From assembly GCA_015680685.1 (NCBI GenBank), contig MNCI01004556.1:632536-696535 (forward strand): DNA of 64,000 bases, in the 5' to 3' direction. This stretch comes from Gnetum montanum. Taxonomy: Eukaryota > Streptophyta > Gnetopsida > Gnetales > Gnetaceae. How positions within the stretch are numbered: the first letter of the stretch is position 1; each line of letters opens with the position of its first letter. The translations under genes and the position numbers were made by a program. Positions 22,423 to 35,350 of this stretch are shown piece by piece. The notes beneath the pieces were generated by a model. It ran no database searches. It saw nothing but the letters and a program-made list of their open reading frames with translations, and was not told the origin of the DNA.

Positions 22423-24881
22423 ATGGATCACCTTGTCCAATACATACAATACACACAACACAATGATTCTGAGATGACTTCTTCTTACCCAAGATCGCCA
22501 TCTGAGTATGAGTACGAGTTCGCACCCCTGCTCGAAACTGACAGCTCTTGGGGCCTTGCCTCCTCACAACAATCACAGCACTTGGAGCACATGCCCAAGG
22601 CATTCGCTTCACAATCTACACATATTGGGGCCTAGCCCCAAACAATCCAAACACCTTGTACATACGACAAGGCTTGGCCCTAAGCAACACAAGTACCTTA
22701 TGCCTACGCTGGGGCCATGTCCCAACCTCCCCAATCTCAACCCAACATTTACGCAGGCGCTACATGTGCCATGTCTATTTCACCAGTGCCTCAAGCACCT
22801 ACTCATCATCTTTCTGGGATGATGTTAAACTATCCATGGCCCGGTATGGCCTCAAACTGCCAACACACATTTGGTATGATGTTAAACTACCAACAACCGT
22901 CTACCATGACATTAAACTCGCAAAGCCCACAACCAGTGATCCAAACCTTCATAGCATAACCTACGGGAGTCCAGTCAACACAATCGACTGGTGAATCTAT
23001 GAGTTGGGAACAAGTGTCCCAACTCATCCAGACTCTGACAGAGGAAATTAACTAGCTTAAGGCTACCTCCTCAGACACACCCAATGTGGTGGACTTTTAT
23101 CGTGATGATTCGATCTGTCCTACGGTCCCACCCCTTACACTATCCATGGGCTATTCATTACCACATCTGACAAAATACAACGGTCATAGTGACCCCAATG
23201 CACATATCATTACATTCCACATAGAATCCATCACGTTGCACTCCTAGCCACATGCCATTCTATGCCTCTTTACTCTGTTGCTCACTAGCAAAGCTCTAAA
23301 CTAGTACCATGCCCTACCCTGAGCTTCCATCGCATCCCTCGAGAACCTCATACACTAGTTTATGACATGCTTTAGATACAACATCAAACCTGAAGTGACA
23401 ATCGACAAGCTCCTCCACGTCAGACAAGGACCCTTTGAGCCAATACTACCCTTCCTCTAGCGATGGAGTGCCACAGCCAATGAAATGCATGAGCTGATCG
23501 TAGAGACACATCTCTTGGCAATCTTCAAGGATGCAATCAATGACTTCATCAAGTCCAAACTGCTCTACCATGCCCCAAAGTCTCTTACCCAAGCCTTTGA
23601 CCAAGCAAGGGGCATCGAAGAGGCAGCAAGAGCAAGTAATGACCCAACTTATGTGGTCTATAGAAACCAACATGCTCGTAAGAAAAACACAATAGTAGCA
23701 ATGGTGGCCGCAAGCACAAAAGCAACCAACTAGGGCCCAACAGCTAAGCAACCTAAAGCCCTAGCTTACAAAATCGCCAACTTTGGCACCAACTCACCTA
23801 CATTGGTAGGGGCCACCCCAAAGCCCAACTTTCAGCGCAAGGACTTCTCAAAGTATACACCACTACCAATGCAACCCTCTGAACTATTGGAGCAACTCTT
23901 GAAAGCCAAGAAAATCCAACACAAACACGTATCGGTGATTACCTGCCAAAAACATGATAGGTACTGTGAACTACTAAGGAACCCCACATTAGTAGTACCA
24001 AATGAGCCCCTGGTCCCACAACATTTTAGATTGGACCAATACTATCATTACCATCAATTGGCTTGTCACAGTACAGACAACTATCATGCTTTGCAAGATG
24101 ACCTGTAGAGAATGATAGAACAAGGCCAATTGGTGATCAACATAGCGAGTCAATCCAACATAGACGATGCCTCCTATGTCATAAACTCAATTAGCATAGG
24201 TGGCAAGCCCAAACCTGTGCAACAACCTTTTGTGATCCGTGTGCCTCCTAACAAGGCAAAGGTCCCCATAGCCTCCACAAGTAAGAGACCTCCCTTTGTT
24301 TTCAAAGTGCCACCTCAGGCACCCACAACACCCTTTGTGGTCAAGGTTCCATAGCAATCGTCCACTAAGACGTTAAACTAGCATGACATAGCAACAACAA
24401 CCACTAAGCAACCTTTTGTTATCAAGGTGCCATAATGAGTTGGTCACACAAAAACTCCAAAAATAACTCCTAAGCCACCCTTTATCATAAGGGTGCCACA
24501 ACATGGTCGCCCCTCACCTACCCGAAGCCCAACAGTGAGCAACATCTCGATCCATCCTCCTTCAAAGGTTAATCCCACTAGCAACTTGGGTAGGTCCACC
24601 AAATGGCAATGCAAGAGGATAAATGAGCATCTCGCAACCTCCATGGCCGAAGCAAAGGCCATAACCAGCAAACAACAACTGAACACTAGGGCCCCTACCC
24701 CCAAGGAGGCCAAGCAAACCAAGCCCAAGTCCCCTTTGCAAGAGATCTGTCTCTCAAACCACATGAAGGGAATCAAGGCCAACCCAATGACTAATGATAA
24801 GGACTTTGTAGCTGCACTAACCCAAGTGAAGGAAACGCTCAAGCAAAAGAACATGACATTGAGCTTGTACAACCTAGTCAT
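22423..24881 (+). pseudogene. gag of family B element, 5' part (decayed)
   Basis: Poly-Pro/Ser N-terminal region (22,423-22,960), then a capsid-like core. Homology to the gag at 58.6-59.4 kb is clear: DFYRDD, LPHLTKYNGHSDPNAH, KDAINDFIKSKLLYHAPKSL and QAFDQARGIEEAARAS. Further on, FRLDQYYHYHQLACHSTDNYHA corresponds to a CHHC-type zinc knuckle with key residues lost. Repeated PFV(V/I)KVP motifs form a Pro-rich linker (24,230-24,500). The frame is broken by stops that are mostly TAG, often where Gln is expected. At 24,881 the ORF is cut by the solo LTR. Confidence 0.75.
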
Positions 24882-26421
24882 TGAAACACCACAAAAATTT
24901 TAGCAACACTTCCAGAAAACTTCAGAGCCTCTGAAATGGCTTCAAGTAGCCCACCATGGAGCAAGCAAGGTTCCCCTGGGGCCCACAGATCACAACGACG
25001 CTATACAGCGTAAGGATCAACGTCACCAACTTTTGGAGCCCCGAAATTGAGTCAATACAGGCCGAAATCGAGCACAAGGACCCCCCATGACCTTCACCAA
25101 GGTCCCTAACAGCTCCCAATCTCTAGAAAATCAAGATTTGGATCTTAAATATGTCATTTTGACTTGGTGACGCTGGGGTTATTTTTTCCAAACGTTGCAC
25201 AGCGTAAGGATCAGCGTCACCAATTTTTAGAGCCCCAAAACTAAGCCAAAATGACTTGATTTTAAGGGTGTAAGTCATCCTCAAGGTCCACTATTGATAA
25301 CTATGGGTCCCAGCCTTTAAAAATTCCATATTTCAGCCCAAAATTGCAAGTTTTGGAGGTCACACTACAGGTCACACTACAAGTCACGTTGGATGCTAGA
25401 CAAGCGAGGCGGTGTTAACCTTTCTTGATTTTCTTTTTCAAGAAATCTATAAAATGGAAAAGGGATATGAAAGCCCATGCAAAATCAGGCCAAATATTTA
25501 GCAAAAAAAAAAAAGAAATATAATTTTTCCAAGCGAGCTAGAGTTGGAGCTAATCTTTTTAAATTTTTAAAACTTTTTTTTTTCGCTTGAGGGCTTGTAT
25601 TTCTAATTTTATTTTTTTTATGGGCTGGAATGACCCATAAGTTGTAAAATACATTGAACCTGGTCAAGGAAGGCAAATTGCCAACACACATCCAACTCAT
25701 GTATAACTATCCAGCACAGATACATTGAATCTAGTCAAAGCAAACCCTAGCCAAAACCCTAGCCCAAACCTATAAATACCCTACCAATTCACACAAATTG
25801 GAGGCAAGAAGAACAAAGAGGCAAAGAGAAGCAAAGCAAAAGTAGCAAGAAGGAGAAGAAGATTGGAAGAGGCAAAGATTGGAGAAATTGGCGATTCCGA
25901 AGGAGGATAGAACTTGTAATCCTTGGGCACTCGGCACATCCGATTTTTGGCTTCCAAGTTCTTCTCACATCGTCACATCATCGTGTCACATTTTTCCGGG
26001 GCTAGGCGTTTGACTTGCCATTCACACTTGTGCAACTACGCTTTGACCGGTGCACATATTTTTTTTAAAAACAATATAATACAGTTTCATTATTGCCTCC
26101 CATTCACATTGTTTAAGTTCTTTTTATGCTTTACAAATATAACTTTGTTTATGGTTTATTCATAATCCTGTACGCTTTATTCACATTTCGAATCATTGTT
26201 TACATTCCATTTACATTCTTTTTACGATAACCCCAGCGCTAGCCGTAGCTTACGCTCAGGGAAGTCCTTGGTTGATTTACATGCAAACCATCCAAGGCAC
26301 TCTACCTTCGTTCCCTTTTCCAGCTTGCCCTCAAGCAAAGGTAGGGTCCACTGTGGCTACCTAACGATCTCTTGGTGTTTGTTTCCTTTCCAGCCTTACA
26401 CCGACGATTTAGGTCAGTACA
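24882..26421 (+). mobile_element. Solo LTR nested in the family B element
   Basis: 1,540 bp starting TGAAACACCAC and ending GGTCAGTACA, flanked by the perfect 5-bp duplication GTCAT (24,877-24,881 and 26,422-26,426). There is no internal region, so it is a solo LTR left by LTR-LTR recombination. TATA box TATAAATACCC near 25,771. U3 words here are GACGCT/AGCGT (near 24,985-25,025 and 25,165-25,230). Its 3' quarter is closely similar to that of the surrounding element's LTRs, while the U3 is much more diverged. It interrupts an ORF that resumes in register after the second GTCAT copy. Confidence 0.9.
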
Positions 26422-26426
26422 GTCAT

Positions 26427-27114
26427 GACCTCATCTACTCACTACCAAGCATTGGCCCAGGTCTTGGCCTCCATTCCTATTATGGAGGACATCCTTGCAA
26501 ATGAGGCATCCATCCGTGCAACAATGTTGCCCCCTACACCACAAGAATTGGGTTCAGCAACCTTAGCCTTTCGTAATGATGCAGTCAAAGTCAACCCTGC
26601 ACGAGGGGAGGTCACTACGGCTCCACTATCCATTAGCATTCGTGTTGGACAGTGTACCATCTGTAGAGTGCATGTAGATGATGGTGCAGTAACAAACGTA
26701 GTCTTGTACTCCATCATCGACAAGCTAGGCTTGGTAGATGAAATCAGGCCAACCAAAACCACATGTCTAAAATCCTTCAATGGATCACGTATCATAGTCA
26801 AGGGTACAATCAACTTAACCTTTGTGGTAGGAGAGAAATTCCCCACTAGTGTAGATTTCATGGTCATAGAGGAGATGCCAAGTTTCAACATGATTCTAAG
26901 TAGGCCTTGGCTAGCCCAACTAAGGGCCATCTCCTCTCCCATCCACCAAGAAATCCACCTTCTATACAAAGGTGGTCAAGTTATCATCCATGGTGATAAC
27001 GCTTCCTCTTCGACTATCCACGACATAGACATGATGCAAGCTTTTGGAAAAGATTTTCTTGGTGGTACACCTACGGTCACGAATGCAACACCTAAGGCTA
27101 ACACACCCAAATGA
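26427..27114 (+). pseudogene. Aspartic protease of family B element
   Basis: Open to 27,114 (stop TGA at 27,112-27,114). The catalytic-type segment reads VHVDDGAVTNVV, where most retroviral-type proteases have D-S/T-G-A. The flap and C-terminal segments MVIEEMPSFNMILSRPWLAQL and IHQEIHL are typical of gypsy proteases. Before the solo LTR inserted, this was in frame with the gag at 24,493-24,881. It would process the Gag polyprotein. No RT follows in any frame. Confidence 0.75.
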
Positions 27115-28960
27115 GTGGTTGAAGCCAACAGGCCCCCAGAGGATCCTAAGCCTTGCACACTCCCTAATCCACATCCAGTTAGGAAGCAACTACATGACCA
27201 AGACTTTCCCTTGGCTAAAAATGCGGGTGCCTGCCTACCCTTTGCCTCCACTTGCCATGCATTTTGACTTTTTTTTTTGCATTGCACTAGCCTATGCATT
27301 TACATTTTGGCCGCTCACTTAGATCATGCATTTTTCTTTGTTTACACATTCATCAAGTTAGTTTACACATTGTTTAAAAACATAAAACTACAAAAACACA
27401 TGGCCTGAAAAGGCCTTAAACTAGCCTACGGCCCAGAACGGCCTAAAACTATCACTTTTTGCATTTCTTTTCTTTCATTTATACATTTTAACTCTATTTA
27501 CGATAGGTGTTTCTTGATGTTGTTTTCTTTCTAGTTGATTTTTCCAAGATCTCACAGGCACATAGCATGACCATGCATGCAACATCACACCTTACACAAG
27601 CAAGGTAAGCACTAGTCCGCTATGACTATAAACTGGCACAGGACTAGTGATGACTATAAACTGGCACAAACAGTCTGCTATGACTATAAACTGGCATTGC
27701 ACTGTCTTCTACGATGCTAAACTGGCGTCGTCCAAAGGGTTATGGCGTGAAACTAACCCGCAACAGTCCACTAAGACTATGAAATAGCGACATCATTGAT
27801 GACTAGGTAATACCTGAAAAGATATGTTGCTGCAATTGGCTGTACGTGCTCCACAAAGACTTGCTACATAATCTGTTTCATGGACCCTAATGAATTTGAT
27901 GTTGTTCATAACTCTGTCTACTTTGAAATTGCACACAATGGCTCCATCTACTTAATTTTTTTCAAGTTTAAAGTGCTTAGTTAACTAAATCATTTGTGGT
28001 TTTCTTGTCTTCTCGGAGTTGTGTTTGTAGGATGACACACCTGAGGCATTTGTGCATAGATGCACTTCATCATGACGACAAGGCATCACATTCTTCCTAA
28101 CGCCCGCAACTGGGTTAATCAATCTGATCATAAGTACATTCCTGACTCCTGATACATTCCCTATTCCCCATCATGTTCCCCTTACCCTATTCAATTACCC
28201 ACCTTGAATACATTCTACTCACCCCAAAGCTCTTGATACACTATTGCACACTGTGACTCTCTAAGCAGTTGCAATGCAAAACATAGTACACGGTACATGA
28301 TACAAATGCAAGTGCATGAGCAAGAGCACAGCATTGAAATCAAGCTCTTTCAAAAAGACTAAAAGGAACACAAAAAGAAAATAAAAATAAAAGAAAAGAA
28401 GAAACAAACAAAAAGAAAAAGAACAAAAGGTCAAAGAGCAAAATGCATGAAAAAATTCTTCATGACCCCGTTGGCATCATAGACCAAAGACTATTGACTA
28501 TTCTCATACAAGCCCCAAGTGAGAAGGCAATTGTCTTGGAAAATAGTTACACTCGTGTCTCAAATGATCATGTTGCACATCAACGCGTGGCTTTGGCTAT
28601 TTACAACGGGCTCCTGTAAACACTCTACAAGAATCTCATTTCTCCAAAGAACGCACCTCCTATGTCCTATCTCCAAGTCTGCTGAACACCGGCTACTAAG
28701 AAGGACCAAAGATATGTCTCATTCATGTGAGATCAGTCCTCTCCCACAATTCCTGCAACAATTATAACCCTTGATTAACTCCTGACTTCCCCTAGTTACA
28801 ATCAATCCCCTTGCATCTTGAACTACACTTCCAGCCAAGGGCCAATGGTTAATGCTATGATGTCCAGCCAAGGGCCAATGGTTAATGCTTGGTACTTTGT
28901 TGTTCATGGTTTTTTGCACTTCTTTGTCGATGCCTCTCGGGTGGATTCCTCCAGACGTCA
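27115..28960 (+). mobile_element. Non-coding 3' part of family B element
   Basis: No coding potential recognised where RT, RNase H and integrase would be expected. It contains a two-unit GGCC...TAAAACT repeat (27,401-27,452), a repeat of about 30 bp built on TGACTATAAACTGGCA (27,611-27,735), an A-rich tract near 28,360-28,430, and a near-perfect short duplication CCAGCCAAGGGCCAATGG at about 28,830 and 28,863. Confidence 0.65.
27611..27735 (+). repeat. About 30-bp tandem repeat, TGACTATAAACTGGCA unit
   Basis: Three good copies and one diverged copy (CGATGCTAAACTGGCG), separated by short variable spacers containing ACTAGT or AGTCTGCT. A related phrase, TGATGTTAAACTA, occurs within gag near 22,820-22,880. 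Confidence 0.8.
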
Positions 28961-28975
28961 ACAAAGAGGGACTAA
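28961..28975 (+). other. Polypurine tract, family B
   Basis: AACAAAGAGGGACTAA directly precedes the TG of the 3' LTR. It would prime plus-strand DNA synthesis during reverse transcription. Confidence 0.6.
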
Positions 28976-30514
28976 TGAAACACCACTAATTTTGGCCTAA
29001 CACTTTGAAACGAGAACAACTCGGAGCCTTTTGAGCTTTCAAGTCTCAACACTCAGAAATTCAAATTTCAGGTCAAATGGTACAAATTTTCTCACTCATG
29101 TTGTGGTCACGTTGAGGTCACGCTGGCAATGTGAGTACAGCATGACTGACTCTAAAAGCCTTAAAACTAAGTCAAAATGATCTAATTTCCAAGATGCACG
29201 TCATCCTCAGGGTTCATGCTCAACAACTTCAAGTTCCAGCCTCTAGAATTCCAAATTTCGGTCCAAGATTGCAAGTTCTTGTACCTCACGTTGTGGTCAT
29301 GCTACACTCATGCTGGCAGCGTGAGTCCAGCGTGAGCTACCAAAAGTGGTTCAAAAACAAGGCACATCAAGCTTAATTCTTCACTTGTAGATCACTCTCA
29401 AGGTCAACCACAGTCAAAAAATAGGTGCACTCAAGAAACAGGCTTCAAAGATCAAAATTTGGTGAAAAATATGTCATTCTCATCAACTCACGCTGAGGTC
29501 ACACTGGCAGTGTGAGTGCAGTGTGAGTGTAGTGTGAGCATGCTGGAGACACGCCAGGACAATATCAACTCATGCTGGAAGCTCTGGTGAAACAAAGATT
29601 CCTTGAACAGCCAAAAAACCACTCAGATCAACATCCCGCAGTAGTCAATTCAAGGATCGAGAAGTTTCAAGTGAGCCGAAGTCAATTTCTCTTGTTGTAC
29701 ATTATCATTTTCATTGTAAATTTTCATCATTTGTGCCTTTCCAAGTTCTTATGCTCTAAATTGTATGTGCTTCCATGAGCGTAAGCTAGCTTGAGTAAGC
29801 CAACACATGTTGTAAGATACAATGCACTTGGTCAAGAATGTAGCTTGCCTACACATGTCCAACTCACACGCAGTTGTCCATTGAACACGTGTCATTTGAT
29901 CCATTTTCCTCTCATTTCTCAGCCGTTGATTCCATCCATGAGTTCTGCATCCAAGCCCAGCCGAACCCTATAAATACCCTATCAATTCACATAAATAGGG
30001 TTGGCAATTTTGAAGGTTGACGGCTTAGGAAACTCAGACCAGCAATCCTTGGGCACTCGGGCACACTTGACTCCTAGCATCCTAGCACTTCTGGAACACA
30101 TCACCCCGGGGCAAGGCACTTGACCTGCAATCCACACGTGCAGCTACGCTTTGACCGATGCACATCCTTTCTAAGCAATACAATACAGTTCATTTTTCCA
30201 ACCATTATATTATTTGTTCTGTTTTAAATTTAGTTTATGCTTTGTTTACAATACCAGTTCTATATACATTTTTTTTTGCATTTCGTGCATACTATTTACA
30301 TTTCGAACATCAATTACGATAACCCCAACGCAAGTCATAGTTTACTCTTGGGGAAGTCCTTAGTTGATTTGCGTGCAAACCATCCAAGGCACTCTACCTT
30401 CGTTTCCTTTTCCAGCTTGCCCTCGAGCGAAGGCAGGGTCAACTGTGCCTGTCCAATGATCTTTCAATGTTTTTTTTCCCTTCCAGCCTTACGTCAATGA
30501 TTTAGGTCAGTACA
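28976..30514 (+). mobile_element. 3' LTR of family B element (1,539 bp)
   Basis: Copy of 20,460-22,000, starting TGAAACACCACTAATT and ending GGTCAGTACA, followed by the ACCCC duplication. Differences from the 5' LTR are mostly C/T and G/A. An extra segment near 29,290-29,305 lengthens one cluster of U3 words. Confidence 0.9.
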
Positions 30515-30519
30515 ACCCC

Positions 30520-31785
30520 CACAAGGACCCTCATGAGCATCTTGCAAAACTCGCAATTGATCTATATTGGGAACACACCATTGAACCCAAGCCATTGAGA
30601 CACACTTTGTAAAGTTGCCCATTGATCTCCATAAAGTACTTGGCTTGATGAAAAAACTATTGTTTCTTCTTAAGGTTTAACTCTTGTGGTGTTTTCTGGG
30701 TGAGAAGATAGGTAAGAATGCTACTATACCAATTTGTCTCCATGGGTGATTGATTATTCACTACACCAGCAAAGAGAAATTTATTAGGGAAATAAACAGA
30801 AATTGGATACTCATCCTCTTTGTTGTTCCATCACAACTGAGATAAATGATCATTCTCAGTTCCTTTGCAATTGATCATCGTTAAATCAAACTCTTGTAAG
30901 ATTACAAGCCATCATATGATATGAGGGCTTACCATTGGCTTATTCATGAGGAATCGAATTGCACTATGATCTATATGTATATATACTTTATATCCTAATA
31001 CATAGTGTCTAAACTTTTCTAGTGTAAACACTACAGCCATTAATTCTTTCTCTGTGGTAGTGTAGTTAAGTTGTTAACTAGCAACACTTCTACTTGCATA
31101 GTGGATGTAATAAGGATGTTTCTAGTCATCTAACTATGTGAGTACAACTCCTAAGGCATAGTTGGATGCATCAATAATGATATGGAATGGTTTGGACTAG
31201 TCAAGAGCTTGTAGAATGGGTGTTTTCACAAGCTTCTACTTTAAAGTTTGGAAAGCTAGTTCGCATTCCTTGGTCCATTTGAAAGATACATCCTTTTTCG
31301 TTAATTCCACCAATGGTTTGGAAACCTTTGAAAAGTTCTCAATAAATCTCCTATAGTAGCCAGTATGTCCAAGGAATGACCAAATATCTTTGATAGTTTT
31401 TGGTTGATGGGTAATTCCTTGCATAACTTTGATTTTCTCGGGGTCTACCTCTATCCCTGTGTGTGAGATTTTGTGCCCTGGTATTATGCCTTCTTGGACC
31501 ATCAAATGGCTTTTCTACCAATTGAGCCTCAAATTGGTTTCTACACATCTTTTTAACACTTGCTCTAACCAGTTCAAGGCTTGATCAAAGTTTGCTCCAT
31601 ATGTGAATAAGTTGTTCATAAAGACCTCCATGCCATTCCCCATTTGCTATTGGAATATGCTTAGAACTAGTCGTTGAAATGTTGCAGGGGCATTGCACAA
31701 GCCAAACATCATCTATTTGTATGTGAACATTCCTCAAGGACTAGTGAATGTAGTCTTGGCTTGGTCTTTTGGGGCTATTTGTATT
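30520..31785 (-). pseudogene. Integrase end, RNase H and RT part of copy Y
   Basis: Continues copy Y after the nested element. From low to high coordinates it reads integrase start, RNase H and the RT C-terminal half. The open piece 31,236-31,505 shows GHKISHTGIEVDPEKIKV and FLGHTGYYRRFIENFSK, diagnostic of Athila/Tat RT. The catalytic box at 31,611-31,622 reads FMNN instead of FMDD, with both Asp lost. The sequence breaks at the N at 31,786. Compared with copy X, about 330 bases of RT are absent there. Confidence 0.8.
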
Positions 31786-31786
31786 N

Positions 31787-32930
31787 TTCTATGTTGGCAT
31801 ATCCTAGGATCTATTCCAATTAATTTGGGATATGACCAAGCAAAGGCTTCTAACCATTTATTTATTACCTTCAGCAGTTCTTCTTTCTATTGAGGAGCAA
31901 GCTTAGCATTGATAATTACCGATTTTCCATTTTTAAGGAACATGTATTCCACACACTGGGCAATAGTTTCAGCTCAAGGGGCTTCCACTTAAATTTCTCA
32001 GGGATTTCCAACTTTCCCTAGTTGATATTTTCAAGGTTAATACTTGGAAGTTGGTGGTGGACTTACTCTAATGTGTCTATGCTATCGATGTAAGCACAAG
32101 TCAAACCCTTAGTTGGTTCCATGCATATGAGTGAACTACTTTCTTGATCAGTTGTCAACCATTGGGTATCTTCCTGTCATGTGGCTACTACATACAGGCA
32201 TCTTTATATGTTAGTCACTTGTGCACACTGATTGCATGTAGGAAATGCTAAACTTTGCACAAACCATGACCTCTACATGCAATTACACGTTGTGTCACTA
32301 TATGCAATGCACGAAACTTTATTCTTCTTGATCTTTTCAAATGTATTTTCCTTTAATATTTCTAAGGAAAGATCATGGATTCATAGGCGTGCATCGATGG
32401 TGCTTAGCCATGCTCTTCCCATTATGATTGGGAAGTCCCCTTACCATTGTTTACCTGAATCATTAGGAAGTCAGCTGGGTACAACCATCCACAAACAGTG
32501 GTAACAATGTCTTCCACCAGTCCCAATGGGACAGTGATGGACTAGTCAACGAACTCTAGATAGATGTTACTCTTTTTCAATGGAGGTAGGTTTTAGGCAT
32601 TGTACATTTCTTGAGAAATCAAGTTAACACCAAAACCTAAATCCAAAATAGCCTTGCACAACGCATTTTTAGTGATTTGTAAGTATATTAGAGGACTCCC
32701 AAGATCAGAGAATTTCCTAGGAAGGTGGCCAACTTTGATCCAATTGGTGATAGCATGCGTTAGCATGATCGTATACATTGAGTGCAGTGATTGGGTTGAA
32801 GGGGGCTCTAAAGCTTTGATTGATACTAAGGCGTCTAAGGAATTAGCTTCTTGTGATTGCAAGGGCTTGGTTGAACTGTTTATTCTAAAGAAAGGTCTTT
32901 TCTTCATGTGGTTGTTGGAACCAATAGTAG
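31787..32930 (-). pseudogene. RT N-terminal linker and protease of copy Y
   Basis: Corresponds to 19,426-20,180 of copy X but reaches further upstream into the protease active-site region. The open piece 32,593-32,907 contains KNALCKAILDLGFGVNLIS, matching the A-L-C-D-L-G-A-S-I-N-L type of Athila proteases with substitutions. Stops interrupt the remainder. Confidence 0.7.
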
Positions 32931-35233
32931 GTTGAGAGTTAATAGCCCTTGTGGCATTACGTTACTGTGGCTGGGTGGGGATTTCACCTTGCATCGTGGG
33001 AGTAGGTGGTAGTGGAGCTACTGGTGGAAGAGATGTGGCCGGATGAGAAAGATGATATGCTTGCAGAATATCGCCTCTAGAAGAGGGAGTCCCATAATAC
33101 TCATGGGCTTGGTAGTGAGGTTGAGGAGTGATGTGACCAGTAGAGTCACATGGGGAGATTGGCTACTACACATAATATCCATATCGGTCAAGTTGTTGGT
33201 AAGGATACTATTGCCTTGGTGGTGGCATTCCCCATGATTGTGGGTGCGGCCACTATTGATATTGCTCAACGATTGTGGTGGAGCTCCATTGGGATAATAT
33301 GTTAAGGGTTGGTGGAACTACCTTGGGTTACCTTGAGGATAAGGTAACCTTCAAGGTGTTTACCTTTTGTTTAATTATGGGTTAAGTGCATACACCCCAA
33401 ACTTCTATAGATGTGAGATTACAGGGCAACATCCCTTAGGATAGTCATATTGACATATCTCACACCCACTATCATTGTCTATTTTCAAATCCACAACCTC
33501 TTCAATGATGGCAAATTTGCCCTTACCCTTGCTACGTGCATGTTCAGCCTCTTTCTTTTTTCTTTTCTCACTACCTTGCTCTCTAAACTCCTCTAATAAT
33601 TTAAGAATAGTTTGAAATCTATTGTCTAGGGAATCCCACATTTGGTCTACCTTTGCTGAAACTTCTAATGTCATCTTTTGGATAGGAAAATTTTTCCTAT
33701 TCACCATCTCTTCGAGTGGTGACTCTTCTTCATCCTCACAAAATCTTACTCCCCTCTTCCAAAGGGAAGGATCTTGGTTATACTCTTTTGCACTTTCTCT
33801 CTTCCATAGCTTACCTTCTTCCTTAGCAAATTGCTCCAATAGTCTTTGAATTTGATGGGACCTAGGCTCGGATAGTCTCCCTTGGGCATAAGTCCCAAGG
33901 NGTGAATAACCATGGCTAGGACAACAATGTATCAATGCATAGTATTGGCCCATGGCAGCATCCAAGGGTTCATGTCCTCATTATTTCCAACCTTGGATTT
34001 TCTTTCACAAGTTAGACACTCAGGAGTACGTTTGGTACTTGTCATTAAATAGTTCTAACATAGTACTCCACCTATGAATGGATTCTGGTTCTAAAGACTG
34101 GTACCAACTTTCTGCTTCTTTAACTAATGTTTGTGGGAACAACTTAAGTTTTTTTTCATTCGTTCTCTATGTTTTGTAAGGCACGCGCATCATGGAATGC
34201 TTGTAAGTGATTCTAAGGATCAGCGTTGTATCCCCCTTCAAATTGTGGGATGTTGTTCATACCTAATCTCTTGATCCTACTAGCTTTCTAGTGCCTTGTT
34301 GGAATTCTAACAACCTTAGTTATGTCTAACATACTTCAAGTAGCGAGTAGGGGTTCATCATGATCGTCTCGTCCATGGCATCTATGATGCCTACGTTGTT
34401 CCCTACTCTCCCTTCTTCTATGTCATGACTCTCTAGAGTGCCCTTGTCCCGTTTCCTGGCTATTTCATCTATGACTTCCACTTTGACTACCTTTATCCCC
34501 ATGATCTTTTTCTTTATGATTGCATCTAGATATTGAAGGAGAGGATGAAGGTGAAGAAGAAGGAGAACCATCACCATGACGGTGTCTGCTACCTTCTCTT
34601 CTGCGGTCTCGACCTTGATCATGATTACAATCAGAATGTCCATCTTTATCATGAGTTCGTGTCCCTTTTCCAGATCCTTTGTGCCCATGGGTATCAAAAC
34701 CTGGGTTATGAATAGTGGAATGAAGGTCTTGATACACAAACCCCTTGGCCAAAGTCAAGGGGAGGAACATCATTATGTGGTTGACTACCTAAGGTAGGTT
34801 CACCATCCTCATTTTTGCTTAAGACATGTGGAGCATCCTAGGACCACTTACCCTTCAAAGACTTATGATGTCTCTCCTATTGCAAGTCCTTTTGACGTTG
34901 TGCCTCTGTGGGATGGTATTCTCTCGAGTCATGGTCTTGCACAACATATTCTACGTGTAGGTGCAACATGCCAATTTGTGTGAGAGCATGAAGAAGCATG
35001 CATGAGACTGAAAAATTAGGAGGTAACACTATGTTACCTTCTAAGTCTTGCCAACGTAGTTGTTCATCTTGATGGAGGATAAAGGTGAAGTCTAGTATAT
35101 ACTCATTAGGATGAATATATACCACTCGAACTTGTTGAGGGACTGGCGGATCAACGTCATTTGTATTACATCGCTGACTATTTCCTATTTCAGACCTAGG
35201 CAGTGAGGTGCTTTTGTACAAAGAAGGAGACAT
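32931..35233 (-). pseudogene. gag of family A copy Y (decayed)
   Basis: The N-terminal 118 codons are open (34,877-35,233), starting 137 bases inside the 5' LTR end. A Ser/Arg/His/Asp-rich region follows (34,326-34,773), then a capsid-like part (about 33,970-34,260; NHLQAFHDARALQN). The last main piece (33,405-33,965) is a charged helical segment ending in the knuckle CEICQYDYPKGCC. The region 33,018-33,269 is Pro/His-rich. The order matches the shorter gag at 1.8-4.1 kb. There are stops and an N at 33,901. Confidence 0.7.
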
Positions 35234-35350
35234 ACTTGTCTATTTAGTGTGCAATGTATTCTTGGTTATTATTTTCTCAACCAACCCTAAGGGTTTATTC
35301 CAACAATGTGAATGATTTCCTATGTTCTAGTTAGCACACAAACAACTAAG

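Larger units (their letters stand above)
20460..30514 (+). mobile_element. Full-length family B LTR element, gag-protease only
   Basis: A 10,055-bp plus-strand element inserted in copy Y integrase. Both ends read TGAAACACC...CAGTACA and are flanked by the 5-bp duplication ACCCC (20,455-20,459 and 30,515-30,519). LTRs of 1,541 and 1,539 bp bracket a primer-binding site, a repeat-rich leader, gag, an aspartic protease, about 1.9 kb of non-coding DNA and a polypurine tract. No RT, RNase H or integrase is visible. A solo LTR of a related element interrupts gag-protease. In the first 190 bases I count about 8 percent difference between the LTRs, mostly transitions, so the insertion is old. Confidence 0.9.

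Noticed and set aside
26442-26969. 175-codon minus-strand ORF
   Set aside because: Antisense of the family B protease, with no domain of its own.
27611-27735. CRISPR-like repeat-spacer pattern
   Set aside because: Only three to four imperfect copies with 10-15-base variable parts inside an LTR element.
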